A DNA stretch of 64,000 bases from Caenorhabditis remanei (GCF_010183535.1 NC_071333.1:5826587-5890586), one strand, 5' to 3'. Positions 45,845 to 57,996 are shown, counted from the stretch's first letter. Numbers and translations are program-made. Notes: generated by a model from the letters alone, not told the origin.

Positions 45845-47055
45845 ACAGTCGCAAACGTCACTTTTTTCTGGAAGCTTTCGGTTATTTTCCGCTGTCCCTT
45901 GTAAAATCGGGAATATGTGTTCTTCTGCTTCTTTTTTTCTTCCTGCTCGGATTCTCATCGGCTTTTGTGCAAGAAGAATTTTCCAATTTTCTCCGTTTTG
46001 AAAATGGTATTCCTTCTTCTTCGGAAGCGGAAGTCACTACCGAAGTATTTATCGGGTGAATGATTTCCACTGTTACAACCGAAAAAGCAAAAGAAGTTTT
46101 TGGTTCATTTCTACCTTGATTCATCATCAAGGGATGCAACGGATCCTACAACTAAGGTATTACTGTGATCTATTCTACTCTTGAATAAAACATGTACCAT
46201 TTCAATAAAAAACTTATTGAATACTTTACATCTGGAACATTGAGGAGGTGTTCTTCCTGATAACAGATTTGGATTTTTTCTGAAATCTCTGCATTACACT
46301 CTCTTTCTCTCTACCTTAAAGCTTTTGACAAAGGTTCGCAGAAAGGTTAATCTCAATACTCATTGTTTTTATTTCAGAAGAAACGGTTGCATTTGTTTTC
46401 AAATTGTCCGAGCAGGAACAGTTCAACCTTATTATCCATAAGTTAAACACAAAATATACTTGGAAAACTGGAATTCATCACTACCACCGCGAGTTTTCTC
46501 CAAGGAACTTTTGTTCATACCAAATTCACTCAAAACTTCGGCTCCAATCTTCTGTTGGCCGGACGTTTTTCTGACTGTCCACTCACAAGAGAATCCCAGT
46601 AATTTTCCTGAATTATGATTTGTAAAAAGTAATGATGTTTGGATTCATGTTATTTTTCTATTCAGAAACTGCTGTTGCAAGGAAAAGAGGGAAGAAAGTG
46701 TTCACCAGCAGAAGAGTCTTTTTAACTTCTGCAAACTCAGACAAATGCGTCAACTATTTCAAGACGCTATTTGATACAACAATGGACTTGATAGCGGACA
46801 AAGCATACTGTAGCGAGCATCACTGACCGAGTACACCTCCGTACTTTTTATGACTATCTCAAGTGAAACTTGTCCCGAGTAATTGACGACATGGTTGAGA
46901 TGTTCAAAAGTTACAAACCGGTTCCGAAGAAACGAAAGAAGGAAACGGAAAACATTTTTTTCCAGTCTGAAAAAAGTCAAAGATCATGCGCCAGTCGAAA
47001 AAAAGATAAACCTAGAAGATCACGCGCCAGTCGAAAAAAAATAAACCTAGATTAA
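45845..47055 (+). pseudogene. Disrupted secreted-protein gene
   Basis: Plus-strand frames look like successive exons of one gene but contain stops. At about 45925-46050 a signal-peptide-like run (ICVLLLLFFFLLGFSSAF) is followed by VQEEFSNFLRFENG and EAEVTTEVFIG, TGA, then in the same frame STVTTEKAKEVFGSFLP. After a TTTATTTCAG acceptor (46377), ETVAFVFKLSEQEQFNLI opens; a shift near 46470 leads to FLQGTFVHTKFTQNFG. After TTCTATTCAG (about 46665), ETAVARKRGKKVF begins a Cys-bearing segment (NSDKCVNYFKTLFDTTMDL, KAYC), stops, and a later frame (46871-47055) ends in a 35-bp tandem duplication with RASRKK. The number of lesions favours a pseudogene. Family not recognised. Confidence 0.45.
46981..47050 (+). 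repeat. 35-bp tandem duplication
   Basis: Two adjacent copies of AGATCA-GCGCCAGTCGAAAA and following A-run plus ATAAACCTAG, differing at two or three bases. Read in frame, they repeat a basic Arg/Ser/Lys segment. Confidence 0.8.
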
Positions 47056-47059
47056 ATTT

Positions 47060-47430
47060 TTTTTTTTTAAGTTTGATTTCATTCAAAGCTGTTTCCAACT
47101 ATTTCCTGAATATCATTGTTCACCAAGTTGTCCTATTTCTGCTCTTACACACTTTCGAACAAATCGCGGGACAAGAATTCAAATGCACAAAAGTATCGTT
47201 CCGCATGAGTCATTCCAAAAAATTAACGAGGCAAATTAAGATATAGCGATTGGAAACTTTATCATGCAGAACAGATTAACCGAAGCATGCCAAATTTTTT
47301 TATCTGCGCAGTATCGAATTGAGTGAAATGTACATCTTATGAGAACTAATTCATTCATGTTATTCATATTTCCTTCATATTACTACATATAATACTTAAT
47401 ATCAAATTTGGCAATTCATCATAAAAACGT
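47060..47430. other. Gene-free stretch
   Basis: AT-rich spacer with nothing recognised. Confidence 0.3.
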
Positions 47431-47576
47431 GGATTAATGGAAGACACTGAAACAAAAAAAGAAAAACTTCAGTTGAAAAGATTTTTGGAGGAAATCGGCA
47501 AACAACAATGTGAGACAAATCCGTAATGGTGAGTGATCTTTCCAAAGTTATATTCCTACAGTCGTCTGAATCAGTT

Positions 47577-47840
47577 TTTTAGTCTTGTGGCAAATGCCTC
47601 ATCATTTTCTCTGATGTTATCCTCTACCGTATGCATATGGCAATGCACAGTTCATATCCGATATCTGACTTATCCTGTGAGTACAATGGACCAAATTCTG
47701 CTGACTGGAGATGCTCAATGTGTTGCAGACAGTACTCGAATCGTTTGGACTTCCAACATCACACAATCAAGTACAAGCATTCTTTAATTCCTCGTAATGT
47801 TATTAGAAACGGTGATGAAAATAAAGAATTTAAAAGTTAA
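47577..47840 (+). CDS. Two C2H2 zinc fingers of Ikaros/hunchback C-terminal type
   Basis: An exon opens after a GTTTTTTAG acceptor and runs 88 codons to the stop at 47838-47840. Finger one is CGKCLIIFSDVILYRMHMAM-H (C-x2-C-x12-H-x4-H). Finger two is CSMCCRQYSNRLDFQHHTIK-YKH. The pair, with a short linker and 'F-D--LY--HM--H' text, resembles the C-terminal dimerisation fingers of Ikaros and hunchback-type factors (FRDNVLYTIHMGCH). A possible first exon (ATG at 47436, MEDTETKKEKLQLKRFLEEI) has a GTGAGTG donor but stops just before it, so it does not join in phase. Upstream DNA-binding fingers are absent. It is a truncated gene or an isolated duplicated exon. Confidence 0.55.
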
Positions 47841-47943
47841 AATTAGTCTTCACGCATCAAATTTTACTAGTGGGGTTTGTCAAGAAAAAAATATGTAATC
47901 TGCAATTTCCTTATATGTGGTTTTTAGAGGCAACAAAATAGAA

Positions 47944-48015
47944 TGCCCACAGGCGGGATCGAACCGCCGGCCTTCTGTTTACGAGACAGACGCTCTACCA
48001 CTGAGCTATACGGGC
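47944..48015 (-). tRNA. tRNA-Thr (anticodon CGT)
   Basis: The minus strand forms a complete cloverleaf: acceptor GCCCGTA with TGTGGGC (two G-U pairs), D-arm GCTCAGTGGTAGAGC, anticodon stem TCTGT/ACAGA with loop CTCGTAA (anticodon CGT, reading ACG), variable loop AGGCC, T-arm GGCGG-TTCGATC-CCGCC and discriminator A. No intron. Internal A and B boxes are intact, so it should be transcribed by RNA polymerase III. Confidence 0.96.
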
Positions 48016-48133
48016 TAGTGTCACTTTTAACATGTTGGAAGGTAGAAGTAAAAGTCAATGATAGGGTATTGCACTTTTGAATACGCCAGATACGTATGTT
48101 CTTCACTGAATTGGTTGCGATGGAAACCACAAA

Positions 48134-48147
48134 GGGGGGGGGGGGGG
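48134..48147 (+). repeat. Run of 14 guanines
   Basis: An uninterrupted poly-G tract just upstream of the tRNA gene (relative to its transcription). Such G-tracts can form quadruplexes and are length-unstable in nematodes lacking the FANCJ-type helicase. Confidence 0.9.
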
Positions 48148-48556
48148 AAGCTAATGATGTTAGTAGAATAAACAAAATGTGAACTATTGAAAAAAGAGGA
48201 TTCGTTATTTTCTTTCGAGTATCAAAAAACTAAGAAATAAATTTGAAAATATAAAATTTCAAATAAACAATTGTCTGTCTCGCGAAAAAAAAAACTATAA
48301 TTGTACGGAAGATTGGTACCTGAAGAAACATTTGTACTGAAAATAAAGATGGAACTCACATGATTCTTCGAAATGTTTTATTTTCGAAATATTAGATACT
48401 GTGAGAGAAAAGTGGAGTAGGTAACATAACGAGGGGTTACAAGGGTTAGGGACTGAGATGACGAGCTTTGTAAATAATATTGACAACGGAATAATCAAAA
48501 CGGTCAAAGAAATCAGAAGAATTTATTTCCAATCATTGGGCAGTTGAGCATTGACA

Positions 48557-49813
48557 TCAGTGTTTTTCTGGAATGTTCGGATAAACCACACCTATTTTGA
48601 TGATAATTAAAATACACAACTCTCACAAAAAATTTGAATCAATACTCGAGACTTTAAAAAGCACGACACAGATAATAATCTTACTGCAAAATGAGGATAG
48701 GCAGAAGAAGGATTGACGAACAGTGTCAACTGGGGAATCCGGGAGAGATTGATAAGCAAACACTTGCAAGTGATCAGAGGTTCCTTGACCATTCTCTTCA
48801 TTCCATCGTTCGGTAACCTGAAAAACTAATAACTCATCTGGAATGTAATAAAGAATGATTACTGTCATCGGATTTGGATCATCCACGTTTGCCAAGAAAG
48901 CTCGGTACTCCAAAACTGTCGTAACCACGTCCTGAAAACAAACGTAAAATATTGTTTGCAATCACATTCGGTACCTTGACATGAGTTATATCTTTTAGAT
49001 ATTTTAAGTTCCCAACAGTCTGAATCTTTGGACGGGGAAGAGGATTAATATTTTCTTTTCCGAACAACATGTAAACTCGGAGATCACCAGTCTGAAATAA
49101 ACTTGTAGAAAAATTACCAAAAAACAAATTTACCATTTGGAGGGAATGGGCGATGCGATTCAAAACATCCTTATCCGCCTTATTGATCTAAAAATCAGAA
49201 AAATATTAAAAATATGAGTATTCAACATACGTTCTCATTTTCCATCAGTCTTCTATCTCCTTGATTGCAGATCACAGGATCAGCAACTTTTGGATCGTTG
49301 ACTGGCTTACCAGTCAACGCAACGACATCGCAGCTTATCGCCTGCAAAAAACTATTCTTTTGGAAGAACATTTACGTGAACAGCTCTGACGGAGTTCTCT
49401 TTTTTCATAAGTTTTCAACCCCTAGATTGTCTACTCACTTGACCACCACCAGTTAATCTGGCAAATGATTATGGTGGGCACATGCTGAGCAATTAGTCTC
49501 TTGCTCGGTTTAACCGGTGCCTCACTATATTTTCTCTTTCAAAAATTTTTGCGGACAGGCAAACAGCCATAACTATCTTTGTTTATATACACATAAGAGA
49601 ATGACAATATAAATGCTTACATATTCTCCCGCGAGAGCTCGAAAAGCATCAACGAGGTGTCTTGACGTGATGATCATCTGAATTGTATAACATTGGATTT
49701 GATGTCATAGTGAAAGGACTCACGTTTGCCCGCCGGCGTTCCAATTGCTGGATTTTCTCATCCAACTGTGCTGTCTTGTGGCGGATCAGCTTCAATTCAG
49801 CAAGAGTTGGCAT
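48557..49813 (-). CDS. Seven-exon gene, unknown family
   Basis: Exons 49813-49724, 49677-49621, 49341-49231, 49187-49134, 49091-48975, 48931-48685 and 48591-48557 give 711 nt, 236 residues, all in phase. The ATG follows ATTCCAG by two bases. The first exon is a coiled-coil-like helix (LAELKLIRHKTAQLDEKIQQ, then LERRRAN). The rest appears globular with alternating strands and helices (SCDVVALTGKPVND, TGDLRVYMLFGKENI, VVTTVLEYRAFLANV, DDPNPMTVIILYYIPDEL). No signal peptide or membrane span. The last exon is short. In another frame the same exon would read WFIRTFQKNTDVNAQLPNDW, so the final junction is the least certain. I recognise no family. Confidence 0.78.
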
Positions 49814-49829
49814 TTCTGGAATAGCTCTC

Positions 49830-52800
49830 ACTATAAATGTTCGGAAAAATAACTGTTGGTAAAAAATCAAGATTACAGTGAACGTCATTAATGAGGTAAC
49901 GACTGGGAAAAACTCTAATGACTCACCGGCTTAGGAAAGTTATCTGAAGCTCACACAAAAATGTTTCCTCTCTTTCCAAATTTCCTTTTTTCTTTTTGAA
50001 ACCAGAATATTCTGAAAAGGAAAAAAATATAATAGAATATTTGTAAAAATAAGTTTGCAAGAAAACGGTTTCTTTTATTTTTTCTTCGAAAATATTTAGA
50101 GATTTTTTTGGAAGTGTACTAAATAGTGAGAGCAGATTAGAGCTACATGTGTACGATTCAAACGGGAAAATGTGGAAAGGATATACAATTTCTTTATAAT
50201 TGAATCATGTCAATGAGAGATATGTAGACCCGGATTAAACGTTGTTTGAGATCGTTAACAGGAAAATCACTTGTCAGCTATATACAAGCTATATACATTA
50301 AAATTAATGCAAACAGCACAATTTTTTTCCGACACATTTCAAATTATGTAAATTTTTTAACAAGAGATATAAAATTATTTTCTGTATGTATTTCATGTGT
50401 TACGGAACGTATTCTTATCCAGCTAACATCATATATGTAGAGACGATTAGGAACATCAATTTCAACAGTTGACGACATATATTCTATGATGGAAGGGTCC
50501 CGAAGCTGTCAGCCCACAAACATTTGTCGATGTGCTGATTTGTCGGTAGTGTCAATAACAAAATCATTAGTTAAACGATGATAAACGGAGTCTCCCCACT
50601 CGTGATTCTCAGCAATTACTCAATAACAGCATAATTTGATTAAAAAATATATTGCACAAGTACCGCGTGAAAATATGAGTTGGATGGATAGAGATCAAAC
50701 GTCTAGTATAAAAACTAAATAAGTAAACGATCATTTAAAATGATTCATCATGAATACAAGAGATTGATTGAAAGATACACTGTTGTGATAGTATTTTTAC
50801 GTTGATAAAAAAACGAATTGGTCGAGAAACACACTGTCTTACGTATGTAGGCAATTGTGAAAAATAAAACTTGAGTGAGAGCTTTTGTTCAACTCAGCAA
50901 GAATCTGCTTTCTCCCGACGGTAAATAAAAAAAATATTTTTAAAGAATTTGTAACAGTATCGTTCATTGGTTTTCTAAAACACTGGAAGACACCTTCAGA
51001 AAAAATTCAGTGCGAAGAACAAATTAAGAACCAGAACAATTTTAAATCGAGAAAGGGCGTGGCGAAGCTTTTTTGTAAGCTCGTATCCAGGGATACAGGA
51101 AGATAGCAACCACTGTTTTTCCAAATGAGGAAAAGAGATTAACAACTACACAAGTGAGAAATATTAAACGAGATGATAATTAGGCATTTGCATCATGTCA
51201 GGATGATAAACGGAGTCCTAAAACTCGTGATACTCCTAAAGTACTTTTCAAACGATGACAAGTTAACTTAAAAGTGCAAAAAAATTAGCAGTTTCTCATC
51301 AAACGCAAAATCTGGAATAGAACAATGAAAGTAAGAAAGAAAAATACGTGAATTTGGTAGATAACAAATAAGGTTAAAGATTCCTTGAACCAGGGGTAGT
51401 TTTGGTACCTGTAGCAAGCTAGACACAAAACGAAAAGTTTAAATGAAAAGGTTACGGACCGAAAGTTTTAATAAGGAAATTATACTATCAGTTGCCGTAA
51501 AACAAAATTTCAATATCTTTGTAGAAGGTTTTTGTGATATCTTGGATTTGATCATCAACAAGAAGTCGAAAATGTGAGCAACTTAGGTAAAGATCACACG
51601 AATTGGTTTGAGCAATAAAATTTTAAAAAACTATACAAAACAATATATCATTGCAATAAATGAAAAAACTTGCTAGTCAATTGACTTCGAAATTACTTAT
51701 AGAAGAGTGCATCTAAAGACTGTCTCGATTCCACCTTCTCAAAAATTAACGATTTTTATTTGGAAAAAAACGATTGAAGTATAGGGGAAGTTAATCACGG
51801 AAGGTTGAAAAGCATGTTGATGATACCAGTCAAATCTGAACTAATTTCAAATAGAATTAAAACGACATTGAATTGAATTCACTCACAGAGATTCATTCAA
51901 ACATCAGACACCACAGGGTTATTCTTCGATAGTCAATTGATAAGAGAACACGTATCAAATTATCAGAACCTATAACACCATCATGTGTTCTTTAGGTTCG
52001 TTTTTCCTTTATTATCAACCTTTTTTGTACCTTGTCTCATTTGTTTGCAAAGTTAGTGACCAACATTTCATCGTCTCTTGAATTCTAGACACACACATTA
52101 GGATTTTGAAGTTTTCCAGTGTTATGAGGTTAGTAAAGCGTGTTCCGTGGCAATATCATGTAGTCAAAGTTAATATTCAATTGTTATTCCTACTTATTAT
52201 CAAAAATAATTTCTCACTGTCGGTTATTTGTTACTTGTGCGAACTATTTTTTTCAGTTTTCAAAATCTCTTATCCGTTCAGACTCCAGACAAAATTAGGT
52301 GTCCTTCAATAAAAGTTTCGATTCGGTCTAGACATGTCTATCTAGTATTATCTTTTCTCCAATCTCAATGCTCCATCTTCTGTCACTCATGCATACGCTC
52401 TCTTTCTCTATTGCTCTCTGCCTGATCCTTACCTGTTCCTAGGTGACTGACGGACCATCTGCCTCAGTCTGTCCTTTGCCCTTTTGTCTTATGATCTAAC
52501 TCTCACTCTTTGTCTACCTTATCTACACACACTCTTCCTCTACAGGTACTACAAGTATCTTCGAATGGGAACGTTCGCAACACACGTTTCTCTGCCTGCA
52601 CGAGAAGACGTGTTGCACGGTCACACATACGCACACAGACCGCTTTTTTTTCCGCGCACACATCCGCGCACCAAACTTACACTTTTCCCACCAGTAAATG
52701 AGACATATTGTTTTTTGTGGTTTGCTTCAAACAAGAAACCTTTGTAAAACAATAATAGGAATTTCTTTCAGTTCTTTATATTTTTCATTCCTTCATGGTG

Positions 52801-52890
52801 AACTTTCTTTTCCGGAAACTGTGTTATTATAAAGTTTCACGTTTTCATACTTGAGTTTCCGCAGAAACTTCTTCTATTGATATACTTAAG
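49830..52890. other. Long gene-free interval upstream of the kinase
   Basis: No gene supported. Two copies of ATGATAAACGGAGTC followed 6-7 bp later by ACTCGTGAT occur at about 50578 and 51203. The last part (52370-52700) is pyrimidine-rich with CACACA runs and may be promoter DNA for the kinase. Confidence 0.35.
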
Positions 52891-52904
52891 TATATTTTTA
52901 GGAA

Positions 52905-54960
52905 ATGGAACCTGGAAGCTTCGAGCTGTTGAAAGTCGTTGGACGAGGAGCATACGGGAAGGTGAGTGTTTTGTTTTAAAATGAAATACGAAAAAAAAAT
53001 ATGCATGATCCAGCGCAAATATGACTGGTTAATAAACAATTTATATTGGAGTTACCCAATAATTAATGTAGATACTAGAACTTATTGAAATTACAGCATA
53101 TTCTCGATATTTTTGTAGATATTAGACAAAATGAGTTGATGAGTATGAGGAAAAAGAAGCCTTCCGGTATTTGGTTCTTGCTTACCAGTCAAACGATTGT
53201 ACATTTGCAAGTTTCTTAGTTACTGCACAAAACGTTACCGTATTTACTGTGATGGATAAGATAATTCAATTACCAGTCACCTTTTTATAATCTAGTACGT
53301 TGGGAAAATGATCAAGATCCCTGCTTTCTCTTTTTCCATCAAATATCTACGAAAAAAGTTGGAAAACCTCATTTGTATGAATTGTTCACCACCCAAAAAA
53401 CTTTCCGTCTCTAAATACTTTTAAGGCTGTTCAAAAGAATGTTTTTATTATCTAATTTTTGACATCCCGTTCAGTATTTTGGCACATCCGAATTCCCCAA
53501 AAAAAAAAAAGAATTCTGAACAATCGATCGACCAGCCAAACTTTTGACCAGAGCGCAAAAGATCTTTTCATGCAAATGCGTATAATCTCCGCTTTCAAGC
53601 TATTCTAACTTAATTTCTAAGTATGAAACCCTTCATCAAACTATTACTGATCTGGTTTATATTTCAGGTCTACCAAGCCCGAAGAAAAAACGATGGACAG
53701 CTCGTTGCCCTGAAGGTCGTCACCAAACCTACAAAGCCGATAGAAGTGAAGCACATGGACGACGAGAGGAAGGTGTTGGAGACTGTGAACTCTCCGTTCC
53801 TGTGCGAGATGCTCCACTGTTTCGAGACTAACGACAAGTTATATCTCGCCCTCGAATTCCTCTCTGGAGGAGAGCTCTTCACATTGCTCAACAAAAAAAG
53901 GAGGCTGGATGAAGAGGCCACCAAGTTCTATGTTGCCGAAATAACTCTGGCATTGGAACACTTACATGACAGCGCTGTCATTTATCGAGATTTGAAGCCT
54001 GATAATGTAATGCTTGATCCAAAAGGACATGTGAAACTGACTGATTTCGGGTTGAGCAAGTCAAATGTGCCCAGAGGAGAGCTCACTTCTACATTCTGTG
54101 GAACGATGGAATACATGGCTCCGGAAATATTTTCTCAAGCTGCATACGGTCATTCCATTGACATCTGGGCACTTGGTGTTGTGATGTACGACATGCTTAC
54201 TGGTGGACCTCCATTTCACGGGAATAACAAAACGGAACTCGTAGAGCACATTCAAAACGGAAAAGTCAAATTGCCATCAAACCTTTCTGTGGATGGAAAA
54301 TTCTTACTGAAGCGGATGATTAATCGAAAACCAGAAAAACGGATTACAACAGATGAAATGAAGAAACACGCGTTCTTCAGATCCATAAACTGGAGCAAAT
54401 TGGAGTCTCGAGACATTGACCCACCATTCAAACCAAATCTCATAAACAGTGAGGATGTCTCCAACTTCGACAAGTGCTTCACCAGATTGTCGCCAATTGA
54501 GTCGCCTACAAAGGATATGAACACTGAGAAACCGATTCATCAAGAAAACGAACCATTCGCCAACTTTGATTATAATGGTTCACCGATAAAGGAGAATGTT
54601 GAGGTCGAGACAAAATCAAAGTCCAATGCCGTGAGAAAGTGGGTTTTCGAAAAACTACTCATCTGCTTTTGCTGATTTAATTGCAAGGTAGTGTGGTGAA
54701 CAGTCTATATTTTTTGAAACTCAAAAATTTAGTAGCTTTCGAGTATGTTCAAAACACTTTTTATGACTTAAATCAGTATTCTCTTATAACTTATACATAT
54801 TTCGAGAATCGACCTTCTCAGCGTAGATAACTCAAAAATATATGAATTTTTTTGTAGTGGATTTTCTCTAAAGTCGTTCCCTGGTCAAACAAAGTGTCAA
54901 TTGTTCAAAAAATAATCATAATGTTTATTGCAGACTCGCGGTATCGAACAGTCAAACTGA
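52905..54960 (+). CDS. AGC-family protein kinase, p70 S6 kinase-like
   Basis: Exons 52905-52961, 53668-54630 and 54934-54960 give 348 residues. The kinase has a Gly loop (VVGRGAYGKVYQA), VALKVV lysine, HRD-type YRDLKPDNV, DFG (LTDFGLSKS), an activation loop TSTFCGTMEYMAPE (Thr in the PDK1-site position) and DIWALGVVMYDMLTGGPPF. These match AGC kinases, nearest to S6K (HTFCGTIEYMAPEI). The tail has PIESPTKD near the turn-motif position and FANFDY at the hydrophobic motif (F-x-x-F-S/T-Y), where Asp stands in for the phosphorylated Ser/Thr. S6K phosphorylates ribosomal S6 and other growth targets downstream of TOR and PDK1. The N-terminus is short, lacking the TOS-like region. An unspliced reading would stop at 54675 instead. 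AATAAA at 55187. Confidence 0.9.
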
Positions 54961-54964
54961 CCAA

Positions 54965-55940
54965 GAAGCGGGATAGTAAAACATCAACTCGCTTCCTTCA
55001 TTCAATCGTATTTCCGCCGCAATTGGTCATTCTTCTTGTTTATAATTTTTGGTTGTTTTGTTTGTAATTCAAGACGTGTGAGTTCTAAAACTCTAAAAAT
55101 GATCTGGTTTTATGTTTTTTACTCTGAGGCTGCCGATCCTCTGAAACTATGTTCTTATTGCATGCTTACTTTTTCAAGTTGTTTCTAATAAACTTTTGTT
55201 AACTCCACTCAAATATATTTTAAACATGATATAATTCAGGTGAATAATCATTCATTGGTTTTTGAACTTGGATAAAAGTGTAATAATCTATAGGTTTTTC
55301 TTTTTTTAATACGTTCTATTCCTTCTCAACGGTTCAGATAAAAGTTGTGACCTGAACTAGCATAGTCGAGTCAAATGAAGTCTGATCTGAAGGTCACACA
55401 ATGCAAAAAACAGCATGTATAAAACATAGACAACTCGCCATTGTTTATTTTCTTTATATTACACTAGTTTTGTAACTCCTCTCTCATATCACCATACCTT
55501 ACACAGTATTGAATATCGAGATCTAAAGTACGATTGTTCATGTGTGGACATTAGACATTTTATTCTGCATTCAACTCTTCTCCATATTGATTCTTGCTGC
55601 TTTCCTCGCTCCCATTTTTTGATTATCTGTTTCACGCATATGCTAATTATGTGTTTGGAAATACTCCATCATGCTTTTCCACCTTTTGCTCTTCGGATTT
55701 GCATCAGTCGGAGGAAGTTGAGAAATATAGGTGAAGGGAAACGGATAATTTTTCAAGCCTTGTCTTCCTCCTTCTCTCCTCGTCCTCGATTGAAAGGGTT
55801 TAATACACACTGGGCGGAGTTTGAGATCACAAGTGTCGTTCATGCTTCGGAGGCATGTTCTGTCTATTTTTTACCACTTTTCGTTCAAGTTATATACATA
55901 ATCGCTCCTTGTTTGTCCGATAATCTTACAGAAAAGTGAT
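54965..55940. other. Kinase 3' region and spacer
   Basis: AATAAA at 55187-55192 likely ends the kinase transcript. The open frame at 55544-55939 is Phe/Ile/Cys-rich and has no splice support, so it is not called. Confidence 0.35.
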
Positions 55941-55959
55941 CACGACTACAGGAAGAAAA

Positions 55960-56858
55960 ATGTCAGTTGCAATTCAAATGGACGAAGAACGAGACAACTG
56001 GCTGAATTTTGTTGCAAAAGGAAATAAAGTAAGAGTTCTCGTGATATGTAGTGTAAACAATGCAGTTATTTAGATTCTCAAACTTGCCAATCACATTGAA
56101 AAAGAGACTAAAAACAGGGTATGGTTGAAAGTTTTTTGTGCGAAATTGAAAACAGATATCAAGATCAGATTTGCAGATGAATCGAATGGAGATCTGTGTG
56201 ATCTACATAGATCTACTAGATGAAAAAGACGAAAAACTCCACTACATCGACAAAGATTCTATGATGATGACGGGGAACAGAAGAGTATGTCTACCAGTTA
56301 TCAGCTTTCATTGTTCATTCAAATTAATTTCAGTTCTCTTTACGTCAACGTATGTTTGTCGGCTCGATTGAGAGTGAGACTGGAGTAAGTTATCTTCTCA
56401 TTTTTGAATCAGCACAAAATAATTTTAGCTCCAAAAGGGTTTTATATACATCGTCCAGTCCAAGTTTAATCACAGCAATCAAGGAATTGATGTTAACCTT
56501 CCATTATGTTGTGACATAGAGAAAATCAACGCCCTAGAAGTAAGTATTTCTCACAAACAATTGATTTTGTTTTTACAAACTTCTTTATTGAGATTTTTGC
56601 AATGGCTATATCGCATATGCTGACAAACAGCCAGAGAACGGTGAATATTCCATGCTCCGGCAACGTCCTCAACTTAATCATATTTATTATCAGATTGTTC
56701 GAGATTACATGTTGCCATGTGGATCAGACCAGCACACACGAACCCAAGTGTTCATTCAGAAATTATCGCATTTGGAAGAGGAAAACGCCATTTTGGGAAT
56801 TGCGCGTCAAGCAATCAATTCGATGAGAAATGTTGTAGCATCTATTTTCTCCTGGTAG
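55960..56858 (+). CDS. Six-exon gene, unknown family
   Basis: Exons 55960-56028, 56074-56118, 56177-56284, 56334-56384, 56429-56539 and 56631-56858 give 612 nt, 203 residues, all in phase with introns of 44-91 nt. A beta-rich middle (MEICVIYIDLLDEKDEKLHY, FIYIVQSKFNHSNQG) is followed by a predicted helical end (QVFIQKLSHLEEENAILGIA) that could be a short coiled coil. No signal peptide, membrane span or catalytic motif is visible. AATAAA occurs at 57103. I recognise no family. Confidence 0.8.
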
Positions 56859-56864
56859 TTATTT

Positions 56865-57990
56865 ATTTTACAATCTCTACCACACTGTTATTTATGAGAA
56901 CAGAAAAACTTTCGAAACATTTTTTGAGTAGAATCATTCTTTTTTGCAATACATATTTTTCTATTGGGGGAAAGCTTTCCTAAATTTATGCGTTCAGTTG
57001 AACTCCTAACTTTCCGTCTCAAACATTTTTGTTCGCCCCTTTTCTCCTTGTATTTTCAACTGTCCCAGATACATTTTTGTTTAGTTTTTGATACTAATAT
57101 TCAATAAAAGGATGAATTCGTTAAAACCGCTATCATAACAAGTTTCCCAGAGCTGCCAAGTTTTGAGCAAATTTTCAATTATACCACAATACATGATACG
57201 AGTAGATTAGAGAGCAGAGTAAACAATTAGGCATGATGTTGATGAAGACGATAATGATTTTAAATTGGAAATGTGGAAGAGCAAAATTTTTGAGAAAAGA
57301 AGAAATAAGTTTGAGAAAAAGGAAAATACGGAGAATTTTCAATTATGATCACAACCACTGTGAGTTATGATGAAACATTATGAAACTGATGGGGTGCAAT
57401 TGTTGTGTTTCGATTGAAGAAAATATGTATTCCAAAATGATAGAATGAGCAGATTGAGAGAGAATAACGTGACAGAGAGAAGAGAGACGTATAGTCAATT
57501 GGAATTCATCAAACCCAAGTGAGACTGAAAAGAACATACAGGTTACTGTTCACAAAATCCATCGATAAATTGTTTTCTGAAATTCCCTTTTCATTTTTCC
57601 TGAAAAAGTAGAAACTAGTTATACCTTATAGACAGATTGAACGAGTTTTTTGATATCTTATTTAATTCCGTTGTGAATTTATTGATTTGGAAAATCACTT
57701 TTTAAAACCAAATACCAGATTTAGGAGAGAAAAGGATTGAATTTTTAATGAAGTTTTCGCTATATAAGAACTGCATGATTGGGTAAAAACCGTTAAAGGA
57801 CGACTGTTTCCACTTTGCCGCCGTTCCTTTGGTGTGCCAGTCTTTTACTTGCAAGTTATGTAAGAGCGAAGGCCAATGTGATCAAGGATGGAGTAATAAA
57901 AAAATTAGTTACTGTATCTGTCGCGACTTCTAAGAGCCGAAAATGCAAAAGCAAAAAATGTTCACAAGTTTATGAGAAACAGGTTGCATT
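56865..57990. other. Spacer between convergent genes
   Basis: Holds the 3' UTR of the upstream gene (AATAAA at 57103). The frame at 57815-58000 has no ATG and overlaps the last exon of the opposite-strand gene, so it is not called. Confidence 0.35.
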
Positions 57991-57996
57991 CAGAAA

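Noticed and set aside
53623..53667. Kinase ORF start at the ATG in the intron
   Set aside because: The first 15 codons lie before the TTTCAG acceptor; the Gly-loop exon at 52905-52961 joins in phase instead.
55544..55939. 131-codon plus-strand ORF
   Set aside because: No splice sites, hydrophobic AT-driven text, and it abuts the true start of the next gene.
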